Assembly (NCBI RefSeq): GCF_001487165.1
Contig: NZ_LN913006.1
Span: forward strand, 2,174,096 to 2,238,095
Direction: 5' to 3'
Origin: Blautia massiliensis (ex Durand et al. 2017)
GTDB taxonomy: Bacteria; Bacillota; Clostridia; Lachnospirales; Lachnospiraceae
DNA length: 64,000 nucleotides
The position numbers were made by a program, and so were the translations under genes. The notes beneath the pieces were generated by a model. The model was not told the origin of the DNA. It worked only from the letters and a program-made list of their open reading frames with translations, and ran no database searches. Positions 7,895 to 15,648 of this stretch are shown here, in pieces (position 1 is the first letter of the stretch; every line of letters starts with the position of its first letter).

Positions 7895-10269
7895 TGGTGA
7901 TACATAGAACTTCCAACGGGCAGCAACTCCCTGTTCCCCATCACGCAAAAAAGAGATTGTCTTGGAAGATGGCAGGAAAAGTGATTGGCAGGGTGCTTCT
8001 GGCACTCCTGCTCATCCTCCTGCTGCTGGCAGTCTTCGGCACAGCCGCCCATGCTGCCGGACTGGTGGATGATACGGTGGACGCTGCCAACGAATACAGC
8101 AAATATCCTCTGGACAACTACCAGCTTGATTTTTATGTGGACAGCGGATGGGACTGGCTCCCGTGGAACTGGCTGGACGGTATCGGAAAACAGGTGATGT
8201 ACGGGCTGTATGCCATCACAAATTTTATCTGGACAATCAGCCTGTACCTTTCCAACGCCACGGGGTATCTGATTCAGGAAGCCTACTCGCTGGACTTCAT
8301 TTCCTCTACGGCGGATTCCATTGGGAAAAATATGCAGACCCTTGCAGGCGTTACCACAGGCGGCTTGTCCTCGGAGGGATTTTATATCGGGTTCCTGCTG
8401 ATTCTCATTCTGGTGGTGGGGATTTACGTTGCCTACACAGGGCTTATCAAACGGGAAACCACAAAAGCCATCCATGCCGTTGTGAATTTCGTGGTGGTGT
8501 TCGTGCTGTCCGCTGCCTTTATCGCTTATGCTCCTGATTATATCGGGAAAATCAATGAATTTTCCGCAGACATCAGCAATGCCAGCCTGACCCTTGGCAC
8601 AAAGATTGTGCTGCCGAACTCGGAAAGTCAAGGAAAAGACAGCGTAGATTTGATACGGGACAGCCTGTTTTCCATACAGGTCAAGCAGCCGTGGCTCCTG
8701 CTGCAATACGGCAACTCGGATGTGGAAAACCTTGGGGCTGACCGCGTGGAACGCCTGCTCTCAACCAGCCCAGACGAAAACAACGGGCAGGACAGGGAAG
8801 AAATCGTGGTGGAGGAAATCGAAGACAGGGAAAACACCAACCTTACCATCACAAAAACCATCAACCGCTTGGGAACCGTATTCTTCCTGTTTATGTTCAA
8901 TATCGGTATCTCCGTTTTTGTATTCCTACTCACGGGGATAATGATTTTTTCACAGGTGCTTTTTATCATCTACGCCATGTTCCTGCCTGTGAGCTTCCTC
9001 CTCAGCATGGTTCCCTCTTTTGAGGGGATGTCCAAACGTGCCATTACAAAACTGTTCAATACCATCCTTACCAGAGCCGGAATCACCCTGATTATCACGG
9101 TAGCGTTCAGCATTTCCACCATGCTCTACAACCTGTCTGGGGAATATCCGTTCTTCCTAACGGCGTTCTTGCAGATAGTGACCTTTGCCGGAATTTATTT
9201 CAAGCTGGGGGATTTGATGGGGATGTTCTCCTTACAAAGTGGGGATTCCCAAAGCATGGGGAGCCGTATCATGCGAAGACCCCGTATGCTCATGCACGCC
9301 CATATGCACCGTTTACAGCATAAGTTAGGACGTTCTGTGGCGGCTCTTGGGGCTGGTACGGCTGCCTACCACGCAGGAAAACAGGCTGGCTCAGACCAGA
9401 GAACTGCTTCCAGCTCCGGTTCTTCCAAACGGACACAGGCAGACCACAGCAGACCAGATGGGCAGGCAGCACCGGAAAAGGAATCCGCATGGAAACGGGC
9501 TGGTTCTGCGGTAGGTGCGGTGGCAGATACCAAAGATAAGATAGCCGATACTGCCGGACAGCTTCGGGAGCAGGCAAAGGATTTGCCTGTCAATGCAAAG
9601 TACGCTCTTTACCACAGGAAAACACAGGTATCAGAGGGAGTACGGGATTTTACTTCCAGCGTGACCCAGACCCGAACTGCCAGAACCGAACAGCGGAACG
9701 CACAGGCAGAAAGCCGCAGACAGACCATTGCAGAACGCATGGCGGAACTGGAACAGGCAAAACAGCCGCAAAAGACAGCTTCCGAAGTACCCAAAGGGGC
9801 GGCTCCTGTCCATGAACGCCCTGTTACTGCAAAGCAGCCGGAAGATTTCCGACATCATGCAGATACCTCTCATACAGGAAAGCCAGCTATACAGCCAACT
9901 TCCCCATCCATCAGGGAACGGGGACAGGTTTCTTATGGGGGAACTGTGGCAGAACGGTCTTCGGTTCCGGTGGTAAAAGCGGCTTCCATCCACCATGAAC
10001 AGACGCCGCCTGTAAGGACAGAACGCCAGATAGACCCTCCGGCTTCCCCAGACAAACCAGATGAAAGACAAAAGACAACTACTACACCTGCTGCTCCCCC
10101 TCCGACAAGACCTGTCCAGAATGATACGGCTCCTGTGATACCGGAAAGAAAACGGGCTGCCCCTGCGGTAAAAGAATCCAACTTTACCATCCGGCGTACC
10201 ACCGCCAGAAAGGAGTGGACAAAAACAGTAACAGCGGCGTCCAAACAGAAGAAAGGGGAGAAGCCATGA
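7891..10269 (+). CDS. VirB6-like polytopic conjugation protein (Tn916 Orf15)
   Basis: This 792-residue protein is the main membrane part of the channel. A first hydrophobic segment near 30-52 is followed by several segments between about 105 and 445. A long hydrophilic tail (about 480-792), rich in Q, A, P, T and K, is probably cytosolic and disordered. The arrangement fits Tn916 Orf15. The start overlaps the preceding stop and the end overlaps the next start (ATGA). ATG 7894 is an equally possible start one codon later. Confidence 0.88.
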   Translation: MMVIHRTSNGQQLPVPHHAKKRLSWKMAGKVIGRVLLALLLILLLLAVFGTAAHAAGLVDDTVDAANEYSKYPLDNYQLDFYVDSGWDWLPWNWLDGIGKQVMYGLYAITNFIWTISLYLSNATGYLIQEAYSLDFISSTADSIGKNMQTLAGVTTGGLSSEGFYIGFLLILILVVGIYVAYTGLIKRETTKAIHAVVNFVVVFVLSAAFIAYAPDYIGKINEFSADISNASLTLGTKIVLPNSESQGKDSVDLIRDSLFSIQVKQPWLLLQYGNSDVENLGADRVERLLSTSPDENNGQDREEIVVEEIEDRENTNLTITKTINRLGTVFFLFMFNIGISVFVFLLTGIMIFSQVLFIIYAMFLPVSFLLSMVPSFEGMSKRAITKLFNTILTRAGITLIITVAFSISTMLYNLSGEYPFFLTAFLQIVTFAGIYFKLGDLMGMFSLQSGDSQSMGSRIMRRPRMLMHAHMHRLQHKLGRSVAALGAGTAAYHAGKQAGSDQRTASSSGSSKRTQADHSRPDGQAAPEKESAWKRAGSAVGAVADTKDKIADTAGQLREQAKDLPVNAKYALYHRKTQVSEGVRDFTSSVTQTRTARTEQRNAQAESRRQTIAERMAELEQAKQPQKTASEVPKGAAPVHERPVTAKQPEDFRHHADTSHTGKPAIQPTSPSIRERGQVSYGGTVAERSSVPVVKAASIHHEQTPPVRTERQIDPPASPDKPDERQKTTTTPAAPPPTRPVQNDTAPVIPERKRAAPAVKESNFTIRRTTARKEWTKTVTAASKQKKGEKP

Positions 10270-11270
10270 AGTTAAGACACCTTTTCTTTGCCTGTTCCGG
10301 CGTGTTCGTGATGATGTTCTCCCTGCTCCTTTTGGTGGTGATTGTCTTCTCGGATGAGGAAGACGGAGGAAGCGGCGGAAACCTTATCTATGGGGGCGTG
10401 AGCGTATCACAGGAAGTCCTCGCCCATAAGCCTATGCTGGAAAAGTATGCAAGGGAATATGGCATAGAGGAATACTTAAATGTGCTGCTCGCCATCATTC
10501 AGGTGGAATCCGGCGGCACGCTGGAAGACGTTATGCAGTCCTCGGAATCTCTGGGGCTTCCCCCGAACTCCCTTAGTACAGAGGAATCCATCAAACAGGG
10601 CTGCAAATATTTCTCGGAACTGCTCGCAGCGGCAGAAGCAAAGGGCTGTGACTTAAACAGTGTGGTTCAGTCCTACAACTATGGCGGCGGTTTCCTAGAC
10701 TATGTGGCAGGACGTGGGAAAAAATACACCTTTGAACTGGCAGAGAGCTTTGCAAGGGACAAATCCGGCGGAAAGAAAGTCACCTACACCAACCCTGTTG
10801 CCGTAGAGAAAAACGGGGGCTGGCGGTATTCCTATGGAAATATGTTCTATGTCCTCTTGGTATCGCAATACCTGACCGTGGCACAGTTTGATGATGAAAC
10901 GGTACAGGCTATCATGGAGGAAGCCTTAAAGTATGAGGGCTGGACGTATGTGTACGGGGGCGATTCCCCCTCCACTTCCTTTGACTGTTCGGGACTGGTG
11001 CAGTGGTGCTATGGCAAGGCAGGAATCACCCTGCCACGGACAGCACAGGAACAGTACAATGTGACGCAGCATATCCCCCTGTCCGAAGCAAAAGCAGGGG
11101 ATTTGGTCTTTTTCCATTCCACCTACAATGCTGGAACCTACATCACCCATGTGGGGCTGTATGTGGGAAATAACCGGATGTACCATGCCGGAAATCCCAT
11201 TGGTTACGCAGACCTGACAGGCTCCTACTGGCAACAGCACCTTGCCGGAGCCGGACGAATCAAACAATAA
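10266..11270 (+). CDS. Two-domain peptidoglycan hydrolase of the transfer machine (Tn916 Orf14, TcpG-like)
   Basis: A 334-residue enzyme that opens the cell wall for the conjugation channel. A membrane anchor (about 5-28) is followed by a lysozyme-like domain (about 50-175, with IIQVESGG carrying the probable catalytic Glu). A C-terminal NlpC/P60 domain (about 215-334) shows the Cys in SFDCSGLVQW and the His in THVGLYVG. ATG 10266 overlaps the previous stop in an ATGA junction, and the length matches Tn916 Orf14. Confidence 0.93.
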   Translation: MKLRHLFFACSGVFVMMFSLLLLVVIVFSDEEDGGSGGNLIYGGVSVSQEVLAHKPMLEKYAREYGIEEYLNVLLAIIQVESGGTLEDVMQSSESLGLPPNSLSTEESIKQGCKYFSELLAAAEAKGCDLNSVVQSYNYGGGFLDYVAGRGKKYTFELAESFARDKSGGKKVTYTNPVAVEKNGGWRYSYGNMFYVLLVSQYLTVAQFDDETVQAIMEEALKYEGWTYVYGGDSPSTSFDCSGLVQWCYGKAGITLPRTAQEQYNVTQHIPLSEAKAGDLVFFHSTYNAGTYITHVGLYVGNNRMYHAGNPIGYADLTGSYWQQHLAGAGRIKQ

Positions 11271-11286
11271 GAAAGGATGAACCGAT

Positions 11287-12195
11287 ATGATTCAGATTAG
11301 AAAAGAGGAAAACCAGAAAAAGCAGAAAGAAAAGAAACTGAAAGTCTACAAAGTCAATACCCATAAGAAAACCGTGATTGCCCTGTGGGTGCTGCTGGCA
11401 ATGAGCTTCCTGTTTGCCGTCTATAAGAATTTCACGGCGATAGACATTCACACTGTCCATGAAACGAAAGTGATTGAGGAACAAATCCTCGACACTCACA
11501 AGATAGAGAATTTTGTGGAGAATTTCGCAGAAGTCTACTATTCATGGGAACAGTCCGCCGCTTCCATTGACAACCGGACAAACGCTTTAAAAGGGTATCT
11601 CACCGGAGAGCTGCAAGCCCTGAATGTAGATACTGTCCGAAAGGACATCCCCGTATCGTCTGCCCTGACCGATTTTCAGATATGGGAAATCACAGAAGAA
11701 AAGGAGCAGCATTATCAAGTGACCTATACGGTGGAACAGCGTATCACAGAGGGGGAATCCAGTAAAACCGTCCGTTCCGCCTATCAGGTGACAGTCTATG
11801 TGGACGGCTCTGGAAACCTGACGATTATCCAGAATCCAACCATTACCAGTGTTCCCGTAAAATCCGGTTACACTCCCAAAGCGGTACAAAGTGACGGTAC
11901 GGTGGATTCCATCACCACAGAGGAAATCAACGAATTTCTCACCACCTTTTTCAAGCTGTACCCTACGGCAACCGCAAAGGAACTGACCTATTATGTAAAT
12001 GAGGGTGTGCTGAAAACTGTGGGAAAAGAGTATATTTTCTCGGAACTGGTAAATCCGGTTTATAACCGAAACGGAAATCAGGTGACAGCTTCCCTTGCAG
12101 TAAAATATCTGGATAACCAGACCATGACAACACAGGTATCACAGTTTAACCTTGTACTGGAAAAGAACGGGGAAAACTGGAAGATTGTGAAATAA
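11287..12195 (+). CDS. TcpC-family conjugal transfer protein (Tn916 Orf13)
   Basis: A 302-residue bitopic membrane protein: a short basic cytosolic head, one membrane segment (about 33-52) and a long outside region with two NTF2-like halves, as in TcpC of pCW3 and VirB8 proteins. It is a scaffold of the transfer channel. AGAAAGGATG stands before ATG 11287, 16 bases after the hydrolase gene. It is the last gene of the transfer operon and ends at a strong hairpin. In Tn916 the tet(M) leader follows here; this element has none. Confidence 0.9.
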   Translation: MIQIRKEENQKKQKEKKLKVYKVNTHKKTVIALWVLLAMSFLFAVYKNFTAIDIHTVHETKVIEEQILDTHKIENFVENFAEVYYSWEQSAASIDNRTNALKGYLTGELQALNVDTVRKDIPVSSALTDFQIWEITEEKEQHYQVTYTVEQRITEGESSKTVRSAYQVTVYVDGSGNLTIIQNPTITSVPVKSGYTPKAVQSDGTVDSITTEEINEFLTTFFKLYPTATAKELTYYVNEGVLKTVGKEYIFSELVNPVYNRNGNQVTASLAVKYLDNQTMTTQVSQFNLVLEKNGENWKIVK

Positions 12196-12207
12196 GCTAT
12201 ATAAAAC

Positions 12208-12254
12208 AGAAGACACATTGTATTTCTCAAAAAATTACAATGTGTCTTCTCATT
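12208..12254 (+). terminator. Terminator closing the transfer operon
   Basis: A perfect 15-bp stem (12208-12222 / 12236-12250, AGAAGACACATTGTA and its complement) with a 13-base loop, followed by CATTTT. It lies between convergent genes and probably works in both directions. Confidence 0.85.
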
Positions 12255-12275
12255 TTAAAATTCTGTTCTGGACAT

Positions 12276-12632
12276 TCACCTGTCCTCTGCTTCGACTTCG
12301 GCTATCTCTTTTGCTGTGGCGGTGACTACCCGTATTCCTTTCTCACTCATACTATCAAGCAATGTATCAAGTTGTCTGCGTTGTGTATCTTTTTCCGCGG
12401 ATTTATTCGGAAAAAAGAATTGGTCTACGGATATATCATAACGTGTTACAAGCTCATAAAAAATTTGTAAACTCGGCTGTTGCCCTTTATTCTCAATATT
12501 AGCAAGATAACGTGGTGAGATATACATTTCATCACTTACTTTCTTGCGGCTCTCTTTTCGTTCGGTTCTCGCTGCTTTGATAGCTTGTCCGAAAGCCTTA
12601 AAGTCATATTTAGCTGTTGGTCTTTTTGCCAT
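12276..12632 (-). CDS. XRE-family regulator (Tn916 Orf9-like)
   Basis: A 118-residue DNA-binding protein with an XRE-type helix-turn-helix at about 13-65 (KKVSDEMYISPRYLANIENKG) and an acidic C-terminal tail. Tn916 carries a similar small repressor (Orf9) on the opposite strand after its cargo, thought to hold down transcription of the downstream regulators. Here it is divergent from the small HTH protein and response regulator, with their promoter between them. Control of the element or of the cargo promoter is inferred from this layout. Confidence 0.85.
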   Translation of the reverse strand: MAKRPTAKYDFKAFGQAIKAARTERKESRKKVSDEMYISPRYLANIENKGQQPSLQIFYELVTRYDISVDQFFFPNKSAEKDTQRRQLDTLLDSMSEKGIRVVTATAKEIAEVEAEDR

Positions 12633-12727
12633 ATTTATTCACCCATATACATTCTACTGTTCCTCTTTCATACTGAATACGTCTATACAGTTCCTATTTG
12701 TAGCCATAATAATTCATATGTTTGCAC

Positions 12728-12756
12728 TTGCTATTATTCGTATGTCCGACTATAAT
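12728..12756 (+). promoter_or_regulatory. Promoter of the regulatory/ABC cargo operon
   Basis: TTGCTA (12728-12733), a 17-base spacer and a perfect TATAAT (12751-12756) precede the small HTH gene by 37 bases. Confidence 0.65.
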
Positions 12757-12793
12757 TATGATAATATAGTTTATAGAAAGGACTGGGACTGTT

Positions 12794-12973
12794 ATGGAAT
12801 ATATGTCTTGCCCCGAAGCAGCTAAAAAATGGGGCATTTCTGAACGACGAGTACAGATTCTTTGTAAGGAAGATAGAATACCGGGAGTTTCAAAAATCGG
12901 TTATATGTGGTTGATACCAAAGGATGCAGAAAAACCTGTTGACGCAAGGAGAAAGGAGTTTAAGCATGAGTAA
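12794..12973 (+). CDS. Small helix-turn-helix protein (MerR/excisionase-like)
   Basis: This 59-residue reading frame begins at ATG 12794 and ends at TAA 12971-12973. It encodes a short winged-helix type sequence: SCPEAAKKWGISERRVQILC at about 5-24, then DRIPGVSKIGYMWLIPKDA. Such proteins are common helpers before two-component genes on mobile elements. AGAAAGGACTGGGACTGTT lies upstream with AAAGGA about 13 bases from the start, so the ribosome site is only fair. The end overlaps the response-regulator start by 8 bases, which implies coupled translation. A DNA-binding role is inferred from the fold-like sequence. Confidence 0.72.
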   Translation: MEYMSCPEAAKKWGISERRVQILCKEDRIPGVSKIGYMWLIPKDAEKPVDARRKEFKHE

Positions 12974-13658
12974 CTTATTACTTTTAGAAGATGATATTAG
13001 CTTAATAGACGGGTTGCATTACTCTCTAAAGAAAAATGGTTTCTACGTTGATATTGCCCGTACTGTTGAAGAAGCAGAAAAGCAATTAGCACAAATCGAA
13101 AAATACGATTTGCTTATTCTTGATGTGACACTGCCGGACGGAACAGGCTTTGAGGTTTGCGAAAATGTGCGGAAACATAACAAACAGATACCGATTATCT
13201 TTTTGACTGCTTCTGATGAAGAAGTCAATATTATTCGTGGCTTGGATTGCGGCGGGGACGATTATGTTACAAAGCCCTTTAAGTTGGGGGAACTATGTTC
13301 CCGTATTCGTGCCTTGTTACGACGTGCAGGAGTAACACCGCAGGACAAGGCAAGTGTATTGAAATGCGGGGACATTTCGATTGACTTTTTAAGTTGCCGC
13401 GTAATTTTGAACAATAAAATACTAGAACTGACAAACGCAGAATACCGTCTGCTTTGTCTGTTAGTACGAAATGCAAATCGCATTGTTTCCAGAGATATTA
13501 TTCTAAATGATTTATGGGACGGTACAGGAAATTTTGTTGACGATAACACCTTATCGGTTTATATCCGGCGGCTTCGCGAAAAAGTGGAAACTGACGCTTC
13601 CCACCCGCAGCGCTTAATAACCATTCGCGGCTTTGGTTATCAGTGGAAAGAGGTGTAA
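12966..13658 (+). CDS. OmpR-family response regulator
   Basis: A 230-residue regulator: receiver domain (about 1-118) with phosphoacceptor Asp53 in LLILDVTLPDG, and a C-terminal winged helix (about 130-228) ending in ITIRGFGYQWKE. ATG 12966 has AAGGAG a few bases upstream; a start further upstream would enter the HTH gene. It is paired with the histidine kinase three bases downstream and an ABC transporter, the usual arrangement of peptide-antibiotic sensing systems in Firmicutes. A repeated CTTAC-N6-GTAAG motif around the ABC genes is a candidate binding site. Confidence 0.92.
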   Translation: MSNLLLLEDDISLIDGLHYSLKKNGFYVDIARTVEEAEKQLAQIEKYDLLILDVTLPDGTGFEVCENVRKHNKQIPIIFLTASDEEVNIIRGLDCGGDDYVTKPFKLGELCSRIRALLRRAGVTPQDKASVLKCGDISIDFLSCRVILNNKILELTNAEYRLLCLLVRNANRIVSRDIILNDLWDGTGNFVDDNTLSVYIRRLREKVETDASHPQRLITIRGFGYQWKEV

Positions 13659-13660
13659 GT

Positions 13661-14890
13661 ATGAATATTTTTCGTGACAAGCAAATAAAACATTTTTCTC
13701 TTTTTATTGCTATATACAGTATTTTACTTGTGGGAGTTTCTACATGGTTTTCTATAAATCAATTAAATACAGCAAAGTCTATGTATCTGGAACATGATAG
13801 AGCTATTGTATCTGCCTTGTTGGAACAGGAGGTTTCAAAAGAAGTAATTGCCAATGCTATTTCTTCCACAGATATAAGTACCGCGGGAATGGAATTTTTA
13901 GATAATTTGGGAATTACCACAAATACGTTTGGTAGCTTGTTGCCACATTTTTCCCAGTTTCAATATCACTTTTTGCGTATAGCATTAGGAGGGGGAATTT
14001 GTCTAGTGATAATTCTTGTCATTGGGGTTATTTCTTTCCTACAAATTAGAAATAATCTATATCGACAGTCTGGAAAAATTATAGATAACTATATTAACAA
14101 TGACTATTCTTGTCATTTACCGCAAGACAGTGAGGGAGACCTTTTTCATTTATTTGCATCTGTTGAACAGCTTGCAACTATGCTTAAAGCCAAAAGTGAA
14201 ACAGAACATAAAACAAAAGAATTTTTGAAAAGCACAATTTCAGATATTTCACATCAACTGAAAACTCCATTAGCAGCTTTGATGATGTATCAAGAAATTA
14301 TAGAAGCGGAACCGGATAATACTGAAACAGTAAAAAAATTTTCGCAAAAAACCGGAACCGCCTTAAAACGAATAGAACAGCTTATTTTGTCTATGCTTAA
14401 AATCGCACGTTTAGATACTGGAAATATTCTTTTTGACAAGCGTACCTGTCTTATACAGGAATTAGTTAAAAACGCTATCAGTGAACTTACAATAAGAGCT
14501 ACACAAGAAAAAAAACAGATTATTGTAAATGGAACATCTAATCAAGTTATTATGTGTGATATGGATTGGACAAGTGAAGCGATTGGAAACCTTGTAAAGA
14601 ACGCGTTAGACCATACAGAAATAGGAGGAATAGTAAAGATTACTTGGGAAAGTACACCAACTATGATACGAATTTTAGTTTCTGATAATGGAAGTGGAAT
14701 TGCCCCGGAAGATATACACCATATTTTCAAACGCTTTTATCGCAGTAAATATTCCCTCAACACTCCGGGAATTGGATTAGGACTTCCTCTTGCAAAATCT
14801 ATTATAGAGGGACAAGAGGGGCTCATTTCTGTTCAAAGTGTTTTACATGAAGGTACTACTTTTTCAGTTTCTTTCCTTACGAAATCGTAA
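13661..14890 (+). CDS. Membrane histidine kinase
   Basis: A 409-residue sensor kinase. Two membrane segments (about 11-32 and 107-130) enclose an outside region of some 75 residues, larger than the nearly absent loop of BceS-type kinases. The H-box (SDISHQLKTPL) has His198. It is followed by N (NLVKNALDHTE), G1 (DNGSGI), F (IFKRFYRS) and G2 (GIGLGLPLAK) boxes. ATG 13661 follows AAAGAGG by 7 bases. The ligand is unknown. The stop codon lies inside the CTTAC-N6-GTAAG repeat. Confidence 0.92.
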   Translation: MNIFRDKQIKHFSLFIAIYSILLVGVSTWFSINQLNTAKSMYLEHDRAIVSALLEQEVSKEVIANAISSTDISTAGMEFLDNLGITTNTFGSLLPHFSQFQYHFLRIALGGGICLVIILVIGVISFLQIRNNLYRQSGKIIDNYINNDYSCHLPQDSEGDLFHLFASVEQLATMLKAKSETEHKTKEFLKSTISDISHQLKTPLAALMMYQEIIEAEPDNTETVKKFSQKTGTALKRIEQLILSMLKIARLDTGNILFDKRTCLIQELVKNAISELTIRATQEKKQIIVNGTSNQVIMCDMDWTSEAIGNLVKNALDHTEIGGIVKITWESTPTMIRILVSDNGSGIAPEDIHHIFKRFYRSKYSLNTPGIGLGLPLAKSIIEGQEGLISVQSVLHEGTTFSVSFLTKS

Positions 14891-14911
14891 GGTGAAATTC
14901 ACCGGATTGTA
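14876..14911. promoter_or_regulatory. Inverted-repeat operator candidate, copy 1
   Basis: CTTACGAAATCGTAAG (14876-14891) is an inverted repeat with half-sites CTTAC and GTAAG, followed by a further GTAAG at 14907-14911. It overlaps the kinase stop and lies 61 bases before the ABC ATPase start. A closely similar sequence recurs after the permease gene. Binding by the neighbouring response regulator is inferred. Confidence 0.5.
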
Positions 14912-14952
14912 AGCTGTTCCTGTTATCCTTTAAGAAAGGAGGTCTATGATTT

Positions 14953-15648
14953 ATGGAAATTTTAAAAGTTGAAAATTTATGTAAAACTTACGGGAAAGGC
15001 GAAGCAAAAGTAAATGCTTTAAAAAATGTGTCTTTCTCACTTGAAAAAGGGGAATTTGCTGCTGTTGTAGGTGAATCTGGTTCTGGAAAAAGTACTTTGC
15101 TTAACTGCATCGGTGCTTTAGATACGCCGACTTCGGGTTCTATTTTTATTGACGGGCAAAATCTGTTTTCTATGAAAGAAGAAAAACGGACAATTTACAG
15201 ACGACGCAACATAGGATTTATTTTTCAGTCTTTCCAGCTTGTGTCTGAGCTGAATGTAGAACAAAATATTATTTTCCCTCTACTGTTAGATTATCAAAAG
15301 CCAGACCCTAAAAAAGTAAACGAAATCCTCAATTTACTTGGATTGGCAGAACGCCGCTATCATTTACCGAGACAATTATCCGGAGGACAGCAACAACGAG
15401 TAGCGATTGGGAGAGCTTTGATAACACAGCCAAAACTAATTTTAGCCGATGAACCGACGGGAAATCTCGACAGTAAAAATAGTCAAGACGTTATTGATAT
15501 GCTTATCAGTGCGTCAAGACATTTTAAACAAACAATTTTGATGATAACGCACAATAATAATTTAACATCTTCGGTTGACAGGGTGTTTCGTGTGAGCGAC
15601 GGTATTCTTACAGACTTAGGGGGGACAGCAAATGAAGCATTATCTTAA
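14953..15648 (+). CDS. ABC transporter ATP-binding protein (MacB/BceA type)
   Basis: A 231-residue ATPase with Walker A (GESGSGKS), Q-loop (IFQSFQL), signature (LSGGQQQRVAIGRAL) and Walker B (LILADEPT). It pairs with the FtsX-type permease, whose start overlaps its end by 17 bases. Such pairs remove or release peptide antibiotics or lipid-linked compounds at the membrane rather than doing classical export. AAAGGAGG precedes ATG 14953. The substrate cannot be read from sequence. Confidence 0.93.
   Translation: MEILKVENLCKTYGKGEAKVNALKNVSFSLEKGEFAAVVGESGSGKSTLLNCIGALDTPTSGSIFIDGQNLFSMKEEKRTIYRRRNIGFIFQSFQLVSELNVEQNIIFPLLLDYQKPDPKKVNEILNLLGLAERRYHLPRQLSGGQQQRVAIGRALITQPKLILADEPTGNLDSKNSQDVIDMLISASRHFKQTILMITHNNNLTSSVDRVFRVSDGILTDLGGTANEALS

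Noticed and set aside
7600-8706. A 368-codon minus-strand frame across the VirB4-like and VirB6-like genes
   Set aside because: It crosses the overlapping junction of two real genes on the other strand, has no ribosome site and no family likeness.
12196-12800. tet(M) or its leader at the usual Tn916 position
   Set aside because: Only a terminator, an XRE regulator and a promoter are present; no ribosomal-protection protein is encoded.
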